Assembly (NCBI GenBank): GCA_937926175.1 | Contig: CALANV010000004.1 | Location: 1 to 64,000, forward strand | Reading direction: 5' to 3' | DNA from: an uncultured Rhodospirillales bacterium | GTDB lineage: Bacteria > Pseudomonadota > Alphaproteobacteria > CACIAM-22H2 | DNA length: 64,000 bases | Shown: positions 16,663-25,582 of the stretch, piece by piece | How the letters are laid out: each line of letters starts with the position of its first letter | Numbering within the stretch: the stretch's first letter is position 1 | Made by a program: the position numbers and the translations under genes | The notes under the pieces: generated by a model | The model's input: only the letters and a program-made list of their open reading frames with translations | Database searches by the model: none | Told to the model about the DNA's origin: nothing

Positions 16663-18036
16663 ATGACCGAAATGGATCCAACGCCGAAGTCGTGCGACAT
16701 CCTGGTCGCCGGAGCCGTGGTGATCACGGGGACCGGCGACGTCCATGGCGACGGCGCGGTCGCGATCGACCGGGATCGAATCGTGGCCGTCGGCCCGACA
16801 CAGGAGATTGAGCGCCGCTACGTGCCCAAGCATCGTCTCGGCGCGCGCGGCCGGATCGCCATGCCGGGTTTCGTCAACACTCACAATCACACGCCGCTCA
16901 TGATCGTGCGCGGCATGGTCGAGGATCTCGGGTTCGCGCCGGCATATACGCCGGGCATTCCGCAGGGCCACTGGCTTTCGGACGAGGAGACGTATCTGCT
17001 TGCCCGGCTCGGGGCGTGGGAGTTGCTGCGCTTCGGCTCGACGACGGTCGTGGACTACTACCGACGTCCGGAGGCGTGCGCGCGCGCCCTGGCGGAAAGC
17101 GGGTTGCGTGCCTTCGTCGGCGGCCGGATCCACGACGCGGACACGGCCGCCCTTGCCGAGGGGCGGTGGGTCTATGATCGCCGGATCGGCGAAGAGAGTC
17201 TGCGCGAGAGCCAGGACCTGATCGCACGCTGGGACGGCGCCGCAGACGGCCGGATCCGCTGTTTCCATGCACCTCATGCGCCGGACACGTGCTCGCGTGA
17301 CCTGCTGGCCGAGGTGGCGCGGCTTGCCGCCGCCGATGGCCGACCCGTCCACACGCATCTTTGCCAGTCCGCGGCGGAGGTGGCGTGCGTGCGGTCGCGC
17401 GATGGCCTGAGCCCCGTCGAACTCCTGGACGAGCTGGGACTGCTCGGTCCCAATCTGGTTGCGGCCCACTGCATCTTCATGGATGAAGCAGAGATCGCAC
17501 GGGCGGGGGCCACGGGCGTGCGCGTGGCACATGCACCGGTCGGAAATGCCGCGGCGGGCCACATCGCACCGATTGCGGCGTTGGCCGCTGCCGGCGCCAC
17601 GATCACGATCTGCACCGACACGAAGACGGCCGACATGTTCGAGGCGATGCGGACAGCGCTCGCGCTCGCCCGCATACGGGGGGGCGGTTATGCGATCAAG
17701 GCCGCGGACGTGCTCGCCTGGGCAACGAGCGAAGGGGCCTCGGCCGTCGGAATGCCGGGCGAGCTCGGCATCCTCGCGCCGGGCGCCAAGGCGGACCTGA
17801 TCCTGCTCGATGCGGACTTGCCGAATCTGCGGCCGGTCGTCGATGGCGTCGGAATAGTCGTGCACAGCGCCTGCGGTCCGGTCGTCACGACCGTTATCGT
17901 CGATGGCCGGATCATCATGGACGAAGGACGGCCCCTTTTGTTCGACGCGGAGGAGGTTGTGCGTGCCGCTCAATCCGTCGCGAACCGGCTATGGGCCCGC
18001 GCGGGCCGGAAGACCGTGCTCGACGCCGTGAACTGA
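16663..18036 (+). CDS. amidohydrolase of the AtzB/TrzN/SsnA (aminohydrolase) type
   Basis: A 457-residue metal-dependent hydrolase with the amidohydrolase TIM-barrel ligand set: HNHTPLMIVRG (about 70), HAPHAPDTCS (about 205), HTHLCQSAAEV (about 230), AHCIFMDEAEI (about 268), CTDTKTADM with the catalytic Asp (about 318). The N-terminal ILVAGAVVITGTGD and C-terminal ADLILLDAD segments form the composite beta-sandwich. Relatives deaminate or dechlorinate N-heterocycles (guanine, triazines, hydroxydechloroatrazine) or hydrolyse formimidoyl groups. It is followed by a complete ABC importer on the same strand, so it probably acts on the imported compound; identity unknown. Confidence 0.85.
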   Translation: MTEMDPTPKSCDILVAGAVVITGTGDVHGDGAVAIDRDRIVAVGPTQEIERRYVPKHRLGARGRIAMPGFVNTHNHTPLMIVRGMVEDLGFAPAYTPGIPQGHWLSDEETYLLARLGAWELLRFGSTTVVDYYRRPEACARALAESGLRAFVGGRIHDADTAALAEGRWVYDRRIGEESLRESQDLIARWDGAADGRIRCFHAPHAPDTCSRDLLAEVARLAAADGRPVHTHLCQSAAEVACVRSRDGLSPVELLDELGLLGPNLVAAHCIFMDEAEIARAGATGVRVAHAPVGNAAAGHIAPIAALAAAGATITICTDTKTADMFEAMRTALALARIRGGGYAIKAADVLAWATSEGASAVGMPGELGILAPGAKADLILLDADLPNLRPVVDGVGIVVHSACGPVVTTVIVDGRIIMDEGRPLLFDAEEVVRAAQSVANRLWARAGRKTVLDAVN

Positions 18037-18280
18037 GCGGGAAGATACGTCGAGCGTGCCGCTTCACATGTTGATGATCGGCAAAGCCGTGGCCACGCAG
18101 CGTGCCAGCGAAGGAGGTCCAATGGATACGGATCGTGTCGTGCTCCGGATCAGAGCTGCACTTGAACACACCTTCGGTAGATCGGCGCATGCGGTCTCAC
18201 GGCGATCGCGATGCGCATACCATGGCATATGTTTTGCAAACTTTCGGTACGTCTTTTACGAGCACAATGGAGGGTGACCC

Positions 18281-19354
18281 ATGCGCAAACGGGACATCAA
18301 TGATGCGCGCCGTCGCGGTTTGTCCCTTTCGCGGCGCGATGCCTTGAAGCTCGGTATCGGCGCGGCGGCCGTTGCCGGTTTTCCGGCGATCGTGCAGGCC
18401 CAGCGGGTTCCCGAGATCGTCATCGGTGGAGCTGCCAGCCACAAGCCGTGGATGGACAAGGTCGTCATCCCCATGTTCGAGCGGAAGTACAACTGCAAGA
18501 TCCTCTATGAGGGTACGCGCTCGACGATCAATCTCGAGAAGATGCGCGCCGCCAAGGACCGCCCGGTCATGTCGGTCGTCCAGATGGACGACCCGGTGAT
18601 GATCCAGGCCGTCGAGGAAGACCTGATCGAGCCCATTTCCGTCGCGCAGGTTCCGAACCTCGCGAAGATCAAGCCGGGCGCCGTCCATATGGACGGCATG
18701 TGGGCCAACTATCAGCAGCCTTGGGCCGGGGTTGCCTACAACACGCAACACCTTCCGCAGGGTGTGCCGACCTGGGTATCGATGTGGGAGCCCCGCTTCA
18801 AGGGCAAGGTCGTGCTGCCGTCGCTGCAGAACACCGAGGGCCCCTGGGTGCTGTTCATGGCAGCACATCTCGAGACGGGCAAGCCGCTCAAGGAGGCCCA
18901 GTACGATATCGAGGCCGCCTTCAAACGGCTGCGTGCGCTCAAGCCGAACCTGCTTACGATCTACACGAATCTTCCGCAGGCCTTCAATTTGCTGGAGCAG
19001 GGAGAGGCGTGGCTCCAGGTGACGTTCTCGTCCTGGGCGCTGCTGCGCAAGCAGGAGGGATCGCCGGTGGATCTCGCGGCGCCGAAGGAGGGTATATTCG
19101 CGATGCCGTCCGGCATCTGCCTCGTCAAGGGGGCACCGCACCGAGACCTGGCGCTCGCCTACATCAACGAGATGCTGGGCGCCGAGCTGCAGACGCTGTT
19201 GACGCCGATCACGTTCTCACTGCCGACGCATGTCGACGTGCCGCTGTCGGCGGACATACCGCAAGACATCGAGGTCTTCACGCCGGATTGGGCCTGGTTC
19301 ACCAAACACCGCGCACAGCTCGTCGAGCGTTGGGATCGCGAGATGGCCATCTGA
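18281..19354 (+). CDS. ABC transporter substrate-binding protein (PotD/spermidine-type)
   Basis: A 357-residue periplasmic binding protein. It has a twin-arginine signal (LSLSRRDALKLGIGAAAVAG) and family motifs such as KWMDKVVIPMFERKYN-like start, QPWAGVAYNTQHLPQGVPTW and PWVLFMAAHLETG. It is a PotD/AfuA-like group that binds polyamines, amino-acid derivatives or other small organics. It heads the transporter set of binding protein, ATPase and two permeases. The 244-base gap from the amidohydrolase may hold its promoter. Substrate unknown; the neighbouring enzyme points to a nitrogen heterocycle or ureide. Confidence 0.88.
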   Translation: MRKRDINDARRRGLSLSRRDALKLGIGAAAVAGFPAIVQAQRVPEIVIGGAASHKPWMDKVVIPMFERKYNCKILYEGTRSTINLEKMRAAKDRPVMSVVQMDDPVMIQAVEEDLIEPISVAQVPNLAKIKPGAVHMDGMWANYQQPWAGVAYNTQHLPQGVPTWVSMWEPRFKGKVVLPSLQNTEGPWVLFMAAHLETGKPLKEAQYDIEAAFKRLRALKPNLLTIYTNLPQAFNLLEQGEAWLQVTFSSWALLRKQEGSPVDLAAPKEGIFAMPSGICLVKGAPHRDLALAYINEMLGAELQTLLTPITFSLPTHVDVPLSADIPQDIEVFTPDWAWFTKHRAQLVERWDREMAI

Positions 19355-19411
19355 AGTCAAGGGCGGGGCTGGAGACGTTTCTCCGGTCCGCCGATCGCCC
19401 GTGGCGCCGGT

Positions 19412-20488
19412 ATGGACAACTATCTTCACGTCATCGACGTCTCGAAGAGATTTGGCGAGAGCACCGTGCTCGACAACCTGAGTCTGGTGGTGCGGCGCGG
19501 CGAATTCGTGTCCCTGCTCGGACCTTCCGGGTGCGGGAAGACGACGCTTCTGCGTCTCATCGCTGGACTGCTGCCAACGGACGGCGGACGCATCGTGCTC
19601 GACGGCAAGGATCTGACGCGGCTGCCGGCCCATCGCCGGAACGTGGGCGTCGTGTTTCAGAACTATGCCCTGTTTCCCCATTTGACGGTGGCGGAAAACG
19701 TGGCCTTCGGGCTGCGCGCGCGCGGCGTCGCCAAACAGGAGATCCCGGCCATCGTCGAGCGTTGCCTGGCGATGGTTCACCTGGCCGACTACGCCGACCG
19801 TTCGATCTTTGCCCTGTCCGGCGGCCAGCAGCAGCGTGTCGCCGTCGCGCGGGCGATAGCGATCCGGCCCGATCTCCTCCTGCTGGACGAACCTTTCAGC
19901 GCGCTGGATCGCAAGCTGCGCGAGGCGATGCAGATCGAGCTGCGCCAGCTCCTGCGCGAGCTCGGCATCACCGCGATCTTCGTCACCCACGATCAGGAGG
20001 AGGCGATGATCATGTCGGACCGGATCGCCGTGATGAACGCCGGGGTGATCGAGCAGTTCGCCGACCCGCGTACCGTCTATGAACGCCCGGCGACGGCCTT
20101 CGCCCTCGAGTTCGTGGGGACGTCGACCCGGCTTCCCGGCCGCGTGTCGGACTGGGACGGCGACACGGTGCTGGTCGATACTGCGGCCGGCCCGATCCGG
20201 GCCCGCGCCGGCTATGTCTCGGGAGCACCGGTCATGATCGGCATCCGTCCCGAGAAGATCATGCTCGCCGACGGCAACGAACACGGCATGAACGTCGTCC
20301 GTCTTCGTGTCCTGGACCGCGTCTATGTAGGCTCCAAGCTGTTGCTCCATTTCGACGCCGGCAGCGGGGGGCAGGCGCTTGCCGAACTCAATCCAGGCGA
20401 TGCACCCGACGTAGCGCCCGGGGACATGATGAGCATCGCCTGGCGTGTCGAGGACACATTGATCTATCCCGCCGTGGGGCACGGGTGA
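19412..20488 (+). CDS. ABC transporter ATP-binding protein (PotA-type)
   Basis: A 358-residue ATPase: Walker A GPSGCGKTTLLR, Q-loop VVFQNYALFPHLT, signature LSGGQQQRVAVARA, Walker B LLLDEPFSALDRKLR, H-loop FVTHDQEEAM, and a C-terminal TOBE-like regulatory domain (from about residue 240). It energises the importer formed by the two following permeases. Its stop codon overlaps the next start (GTGATG). Confidence 0.95.
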   Translation: MDNYLHVIDVSKRFGESTVLDNLSLVVRRGEFVSLLGPSGCGKTTLLRLIAGLLPTDGGRIVLDGKDLTRLPAHRRNVGVVFQNYALFPHLTVAENVAFGLRARGVAKQEIPAIVERCLAMVHLADYADRSIFALSGGQQQRVAVARAIAIRPDLLLLDEPFSALDRKLREAMQIELRQLLRELGITAIFVTHDQEEAMIMSDRIAVMNAGVIEQFADPRTVYERPATAFALEFVGTSTRLPGRVSDWDGDTVLVDTAAGPIRARAGYVSGAPVMIGIRPEKIMLADGNEHGMNVVRLRVLDRVYVGSKLLLHFDAGSGGQALAELNPGDAPDVAPGDMMSIAWRVEDTLIYPAVGHG

Positions 20489-21369
20489 TGGGCGTCACGG
20501 CTGCTGCTGCTCCGGTCGGCGCCGCACGAACCCGTAAGCCGCGACGGCCGGTCGACCTTCTGGTGCTGCTGGCTCTGCCGGCGGTCGGGTATCTCGGGTT
20601 CTTCTTCGCATTGCCGTTAGTGGCGCTTCTGGCCAAGAGCGTCTGGACGAGTGCCGGCCCGAGCATCGAAAGCTATGCCCGCTTTTTCGGCGATCCATTC
20701 AGCTGGCAGGTCGTCGGCAATACGCTGAAGATTGCGACCCTCGTTACCCTGGTGACGCTCGTTCTGGGCTATCCGACAGCGTTCGCCATGGCACGCGCGC
20801 GCGGCATCTTTCAGATCCTGCTGCTCGTGGCGATGATTCTTCCGCTTTCGATCGGCGTGGTGGTCAAGGCGTTTTCCTGGCAGATCGTTCTGCGCCGCGA
20901 CGGCGTCGTGAATCAGCTCCTCGTCTGGAGCGGATTGACGGACGAACCCGTGCGGTTTCTGTTCACCGAGACCGGTCTCGTTCTGGGCGCCGCCAACATT
21001 TTCCTGCCCTTCATGGTTCTGCCGATCTATTCCGTCGCCAAGATGATCGATCCGCGCCTGACCGAGGCGGCCGCGACGCTCGGCGCCGGGCCGATGTACC
21101 GGTTTTTTCGCGTCATCCTGCCGCTCAGCATGCCCGGGGTCGTCGCCGGTATCGCCTTCGTCTTTTCGATGGCGATCTCGATGTACGTAATCCCGACGCT
21201 GCTGATCGGTGACAGATACCAGACGTTGGCAACGATCACCGGCCGCTCGTTCCTCTTCCTGCGAAACGAGCAGCTCGGGGCAACGACGGCCGTCATCCTG
21301 CTGGTCATCGCCGTCGCCGTGGTCCTCGGCAGCGCGCGCCTCGCGCGCGGATTGCGGAGGACGGCATGA
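20488..21369 (+). CDS. ABC transporter permease (PotB-type)
   Basis: A 293-residue inner-membrane protein with six predicted helices and the permease EAA loop LTEAAATLGAGPMYRFFRVILPLSMPG. Translation starts at ATG 20488 (or GTG 20485), overlapping the ATPase stop. It ends in an ATGA overlap with the second permease. Its partners are the binding protein at 18281 and the ATPase at 19412. Confidence 0.92.
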   Translation: MGVTAAAAPVGAARTRKPRRPVDLLVLLALPAVGYLGFFFALPLVALLAKSVWTSAGPSIESYARFFGDPFSWQVVGNTLKIATLVTLVTLVLGYPTAFAMARARGIFQILLLVAMILPLSIGVVVKAFSWQIVLRRDGVVNQLLVWSGLTDEPVRFLFTETGLVLGAANIFLPFMVLPIYSVAKMIDPRLTEAAATLGAGPMYRFFRVILPLSMPGVVAGIAFVFSMAISMYVIPTLLIGDRYQTLATITGRSFLFLRNEQLGATTAVILLVIAVAVVLGSARLARGLRRTA

Positions 21370-22163
21370 TCACGGAACGGCTCTTCAACGTGCTGACGGC
21401 GACCGTCGCCGCCCTGGTCGTCGTCTTCCTGCTGACGCCCATCGTGGTCACGATCCTCGTCTCGTTCACGTCCTCGACCGTGTTCACGCTGCCGCCGGCC
21501 GAATGGTCGACCCGCTGGTACGCACGCATGACGACGCGGCCGGAGCTGTGGCCGTCGCTGATGCTCTCGGTCGAGATTGCCCTTATATCCACGGCCATTT
21601 CGCTCGTCCTGGGGACCCTGTGTGCCATCGCGGTGGTGCGCGGCCGCTTTCCCGGCCGGGAGGCGATCCAGACCTTCGTCGTCTCGCCGCTGATGATGCC
21701 GGGTCTTGTCATCGGCGTGGCCATGCTGCAGCTTTTTCGCGAAGTGGGACTTCGCGATGCCTATGCCAGCCTGCTGGTCGCCCATGTCGTCATCACCATG
21801 CCCTACGTGATGCGCACGGTAACGGCGAGTCTGTCGCTGTTCGATTTCTCCCTGATCGACGCGGCGCGTACACTCGGGTGTTCCTACCCGAAGGCACTGC
21901 TGAAGGTGATGGCGCCGGTTCTGGCCCCCGGCTTCCTGACCGGCGCCCTGTTCGCGTTTCTCGCGTCCATGGACAACTATCCGATCTCGATCTTCTTCAC
22001 CGACGCGTGGACGAAGACGCTGCCGATCCAGATGCTGCAGTTCCTCGAGGAGCAGCCCGATCCGTCGATCGCGGCGATGTCGAGCTGTCTCATTCTGTTG
22101 ACGGTCGCCGTGCTGTTCGTGGGGGACCGGCTGGTGGGGTTGCGGCGCCTCGCCGATTTCTGA
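21366..22163 (+). CDS. ABC transporter permease (PotC-type)
   Basis: A 265-residue inner-membrane protein with six predicted helices and the EAA loop LIDAARTLGCSYPKALLKVMAPVLAPG. ATG 21366 overlaps the stop of the first permease by 4 bases. It completes the ABC importer of this operon. Confidence 0.92.
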   Translation: MITERLFNVLTATVAALVVVFLLTPIVVTILVSFTSSTVFTLPPAEWSTRWYARMTTRPELWPSLMLSVEIALISTAISLVLGTLCAIAVVRGRFPGREAIQTFVVSPLMMPGLVIGVAMLQLFREVGLRDAYASLLVAHVVITMPYVMRTVTASLSLFDFSLIDAARTLGCSYPKALLKVMAPVLAPGFLTGALFAFLASMDNYPISIFFTDAWTKTLPIQMLQFLEEQPDPSIAAMSSCLILLTVAVLFVGDRLVGLRRLADF

Positions 22164-22573
22164 CCGGGAACGTGTCTCGGGCCGCCGGAATCTTTCTCTG
22201 CCGGCCTGCTCTCAGGCTGTGCGTGCAACGATCGCGGCGGGGCGCCTCTCCGGCGGTAGCCAGTGCACTGCGTCGCCGGGAACGAGGCAGGCGATGCAGC
22301 CGATCATCGAGGCGGGAAGCCTTCCATACGTCGTGTGTGGCGGTGCGTAGCCACGTCGTTGCCGATCACTACGACATGGCAAGGGCCAGGGACCTTTCCA
22401 CCGATCGGGCTATTATTCTTCGATATCACCGCTGTGGTCCGGGCCGAGTCCCGTACGCGAGCTATTGCACACAATTTATGCAGATCGTGCACAATCCGCA
22501 GATGGCAAAAGGACGCTGGGCGACGAGGCGAGGCTGTGATACGCAGTGAAGTACGACTTAAGGATGTCTACGT
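22164..22573. other. intergenic region with possible operators before the GntR gene
   Basis: About 410 bases without a recognisable gene. Just upstream of the regulator lie two related half-palindromes, TTGCACACAA (22465-22474) and TCGTGCACAA (22485-22494), 20 bp apart. Both resemble the TTGTATACAA core at 16028 and may be autoregulatory sites for the GntR protein (inference). ACGTATGCACGTGC at 22570-22583 overlaps the start codon and recurs exactly at 39481-39494. Confidence 0.4.
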
Positions 22574-23269
22574 ATGCACGTGCCACCAGTCAGTCGGCCG
22601 GTCTTGTCCAATGCAGGCATGATCGTCGAGGCCGTACTTGACGCCGTCGCAGCGGGACGTCTGCCTGCCGGTTCGAAGCTCGGCGAGGATCAGCTCAGCC
22701 GGTTCTTCTCCGTCAGTCGGACGGTTGTTCGTGAAGCGCTGAAGGAGCTGAAGCACTTCGGGGTCGTCGATCTGTTCCCCAACCGTGGAGCGTTCGTCGC
22801 CTGTCCGACCCCCGAGGAGGTGCTTCATGTCTACGCGGCGCGCCGGATCATCGAGACGGCCATCGTCGAGGACGTCGCGCGCCATGTGACAGCGAATGAC
22901 ATACGGACGCTTCGCCGGCATGTTGCGTTACAGCACGCCGCGTACGAGCGAAGGAACCGGCGGGAATATATCCGCCTCATGGGAGAGTTCCACATCTTGA
23001 TCGCGCGGTTGGCCGGTAACCCCGTTCTTGTCGGCATTCTCGAGAGGCTCATCGCCCAGACGTCGCTCATGACGGCGCTCTTCGAGGATCCGCATGACGG
23101 TTGCCCCATCGACGATCACAACCGCCTTATCCAGCGGCTCGTAGCCGGAGACGCCAAGGGCTGCGTGGCAATCATGGCCAAGCATCTCGACGGCAACCGA
23201 CGACGTTTTCGAATCCCGATGAACCGTCCGCGAGTCGATCTCGCCAGGGCGCTGCGGCGTTCCGGATAG
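22574..23269 (+). CDS. GntR-family transcriptional regulator, FCD subfamily
   Basis: A 231-residue regulator. Its N-terminal winged helix-turn-helix (residues about 15-80) reads GRLPAGSKLGEDQLSRFFSV, then SRTVVREALKELKHFGVVDL. The C-terminal FCD domain (about 90-215) is all-helical, with metal-ligand candidates in EFHILIARLAGN and DDHNRLIQRLVAGD. FCD regulators respond to carboxylic acids and similar metabolites and usually repress. Its position inside the ureide island and the TTG-N4-CAA palindromes around it suggest it controls these operons; the effector is unknown. Confidence 0.9.
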   Translation: MHVPPVSRPVLSNAGMIVEAVLDAVAAGRLPAGSKLGEDQLSRFFSVSRTVVREALKELKHFGVVDLFPNRGAFVACPTPEEVLHVYAARRIIETAIVEDVARHVTANDIRTLRRHVALQHAAYERRNRREYIRLMGEFHILIARLAGNPVLVGILERLIAQTSLMTALFEDPHDGCPIDDHNRLIQRLVAGDAKGCVAIMAKHLDGNRRRFRIPMNRPRVDLARALRRSG

Positions 23270-23552
23270 ATCAGAAGCTTGGCATCTTGCGCGATCACAA
23301 GTCCGCCCGGCGACGGCCGGACCTTTGACGACCGCCAATGTCACCTCGGACATGTCGCACAGCCCGCATCCGGTGCTGCTTTCCGGGCTGTATCCGCGAT
23401 GCTTCGAATCACCGACCTTTCCCCACGATCACCAGGTGAAATCGAGCTTCTTTCTTACCCGGTCAATCGCCGGACGTGAAATGCCGGTGGGGACTGATCG
23501 AGAGTGGCGTCGTCTGCCGGCGTCCACCTTACGTGGATAGGCCGACAAGAGC

Positions 23553-24296
23553 TTACATGGACCGGCCGACAAGAGAGGCCAGTGCGGGTGGCAGGCCGCG
23601 GCTCGGTTTTCGGGGCGGCGGTGCAAAGCTTCCGGCGCGTGCCGCGCCCGTTGACAGCCGGCAGAGCGTCTCGGCGTGGCGTATCGCGCTCGAGACGCCG
23701 TCGACCAGCGGCACCGGTATCTCGTCCTTCACCCGTCGCGCTAGGCCGGCGAGGGGAGCGCCGGCGAGAATGATGACGTCGGCACCGTCGTCGATGGCCA
23801 GGGCGCAGAGCGATTTCACGCGTTCGGCATGGTCGCGCTGAACGGCGCCGATGTCATCCAGTGGCTCGTCAAGGGCACGAATGCTTGCGAGCCGTGAGAT
23901 CAGGCCGTTGTATTCGACGCATTCCCGATACCAGGCCGTTATGCGTCGCGAAATGGCGACGATCGAAAACCGCCGCCCCAGGAGGCACGCGCTCGTGAGG
24001 GCGGCCTCCGTAATGCCGATTACCGGAATGTCGAGCATTTCGCGGGCGGCGGGCACACCGGGATCACCGAATGCGGCGATGATTGCCGCATCATGCCCGG
24101 CATGGTGTTCGGCGAGGAGGGTCAGGGCGGCATAGGCACCGATCGCGGCCTCGGCCCGAGTCTCGATATACGCGACCCCGAACGGCGCCGTGAGAACGTG
24201 GACGGCCGTGCCCGGTGTGGCCGCCCGTTCCGCTTCCTGGCGGATCAAGTCGGACACACTGTCCGAGATATTCGGATTCACGACCAGGATCTTCAT
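23553..24296 (-). CDS. Asp/Glu/hydantoin racemase-family protein, second cysteine-less paralogue
   Basis: A 247-residue protein with the hydantoin racemase fold (MKILVVNPNISDSVSD, LAEHHAGHDAAIIAAFGDPG, PVIGITEAAL, VPLVDGVSSA). Both positions of the catalytic cysteine pair are replaced: A75 (IIAAFGD) and G179 (IILAGAPLAG). It is as long as the intact paralogue at 34039 and is not disrupted. The start ATG 24296 matches the family N-terminus; nine more residues are open upstream. It is divergent from the arylmalonate-decarboxylase-like gene. Whether it racemises hydantoins by another mechanism, or binds a ligand only, cannot be told from sequence. Confidence 0.85.
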   Translation of the reverse strand: MKILVVNPNISDSVSDLIRQEAERAATPGTAVHVLTAPFGVAYIETRAEAAIGAYAALTLLAEHHAGHDAAIIAAFGDPGVPAAREMLDIPVIGITEAALTSACLLGRRFSIVAISRRITAWYRECVEYNGLISRLASIRALDEPLDDIGAVQRDHAERVKSLCALAIDDGADVIILAGAPLAGLARRVKDEIPVPLVDGVSSAIRHAETLCRLSTGAARAGSFAPPPRKPSRGLPPALASLVGRSM

Positions 24297-24323
24297 CGCG
24301 TCACCATCCCTACCTCGCGTCAA

Positions 24324-24512
24324 CTACCCGGCAAACCGGCAAGTCACGCCGGACCCGAAGGCCACGTTCGGATCGATCATCGATCCGCCGGCCGTCACGC
24401 CATGCATCTGCAGTTGACGTGCCAGGGCATCGTTCATGCGCGTGATATCGGGGATCGGCCTTGAGCCGCGGGCGCGCCGGTCCGGCGCCCCAGGCCGAAT
24501 GAACACGGCCAT
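24324..24512 (-). CDS. possible small protein upstream of the racemase-like gene
   Basis: A 62-residue frame ending 27 bases before the racemase-like gene on the same strand. Its second half (ITRMNDALARQLQMHGVTAG, then SMIDPNVAFGSGVTCRFAG) has a protein-like composition; the first half is Arg/Pro-rich. There is no clear ribosome-binding site and I do not recognise a family. It could be a relic of a larger gene. Confidence 0.25.
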   Translation of the reverse strand: MAVFIRPGAPDRRARGSRPIPDITRMNDALARQLQMHGVTAGGSMIDPNVAFGSGVTCRFAG

Positions 24513-24534
24513 CCGACAGAGCGGGTCGCCCGGA

Positions 24535-24569
24535 TTGCATACAAAAATGGCTGATTGAATACGAATCAG
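24535..24569. promoter_or_regulatory. candidate operators in the divergent promoter region
   Basis: TTGCATACAA (24535-24544), one base from the core TTGTATACAA at 16028, is followed by an inverted repeat CTGATT-N7-AATCAG (24551-24569). They lie in the AT-rich part of the divergent region between the racemase-like gene and the arylmalonate-decarboxylase-like gene. The first may bind the GntR regulator. Confidence 0.4.
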
Positions 24570-24833
24570 TCATTGCCGTCGGCGCGTGATTGGACCGGGA
24601 CCGGAGGGGGCGACCTCAAGGCGAGTTCGGCAACGGACGGAAAGGATTTCCGAGCCGCAAGCGCGGCATGCCCGTTGCAAGAACGGATGTCGCCTCCCGC
24701 GACAGCGGGGGAAACCGCCGTTCAGGGAGCGTGCAAGGCGGTCGCATGCGGGCGTCGAGGCGTTGGCGATGCGGGCGCGACCGATGTCCCGCGTGAACCG
24801 GGGAGCTGGAGGCTTTGGAGCGACGGGTCGCGG

Positions 24834-25565
24834 ATGACGTCAAAACGAACGCTTCTCGGCATGCTGACGCCGTCGTCGAACACCGTTCTGGAGCCCGTGA
24901 CCGCTGCCATGCTGTCCGGTCTCCCGGACGTTACGGCGCATTTCGTCCGATTCCGTGTGATGGAGATCTCGCTGAGCGAGCGGGCGCTCGGACAATTCGA
25001 CTTTGCGCCGCAGCTGGAGGCGGCGCGACTTCTCGCCGACGCGCGCGTGCATGCGATCACCTGGAACGGCACCTCCGGCAGTTGGCTGGGCTTTGACCAG
25101 GATCGCGCGCTGTGCGCGGCAATCACGCGGGAAACAGGTGTGCCGGCGACCTCGTCGGTGCTCGCCCTGGCAGAGATCTTCGGGCGCACGGGCGTTGCGC
25201 GCTATGGCCTCGTCTCGCCGTATCTTGACGAGGTGCAAGAGAAGATCATTGCCAATTTTCGACGCGAAGGGTTCGCGTGCGTGGCCGAACGCCATCTCGG
25301 CCGCTCCGACAATTTCTCGTTCGCGGACATCACGCCGGACACGATCGAAACCATGGTGCGCGAGGTCGCGAAGGCCAGACCGCAGGCCATCACCATTCTT
25401 TGCACGAACATGAACGGTGCATCGCTCGCTGAATCGCTCGAGCGCGAGCTCGGAATTCCGATCTACGACTCGATTGCAACCGCTCTGTGGGGCTCGTTGA
25501 AGGCGGCCGGTGTCGATCCCGCGCGCATAGAGGGCTGGGGTTCGTTGTTTCGGAACGTACGGTGA
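24834..25565 (+). CDS. maleate isomerase / arylmalonate decarboxylase family protein
   Basis: A 243-residue protein of the Asp/Glu racemase superfamily: GMLTPSSNTVLEP (family N-terminal Asn loop), ITWNGTSGSW, SPYLDEVQ, SDNFSFADI, ITILCTNMNGA. Maleate isomerases use two cysteines. Here the first position is G79 in G-T-S (79-81), the second is C190, and Y130 is conserved. This single-cysteine G-T-S/Tyr/Cys set resembles arylmalonate decarboxylase (G74-T75-S76, Y126, C188) more than maleate isomerase. ATG 24834 fits the family start. It is 17 bases from the hydantoinase gene, so it is probably co-transcribed. Decarboxylase activity is inference. Confidence 0.75.
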   Translation: MTSKRTLLGMLTPSSNTVLEPVTAAMLSGLPDVTAHFVRFRVMEISLSERALGQFDFAPQLEAARLLADARVHAITWNGTSGSWLGFDQDRALCAAITRETGVPATSSVLALAEIFGRTGVARYGLVSPYLDEVQEKIIANFRREGFACVAERHLGRSDNFSFADITPDTIETMVREVAKARPQAITILCTNMNGASLAESLERELGIPIYDSIATALWGSLKAAGVDPARIEGWGSLFRNVR

Positions 25566-25582
25566 AGTGGTTGGAGCGGACG

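Noticed and set aside
23517..23585. Imperfect tandem repeat of about 24 bp containing GGCCGACAAGAG
   Set aside because: Only two copies, no spacer structure and no link to a CRISPR or mobile element; probably a local duplication.
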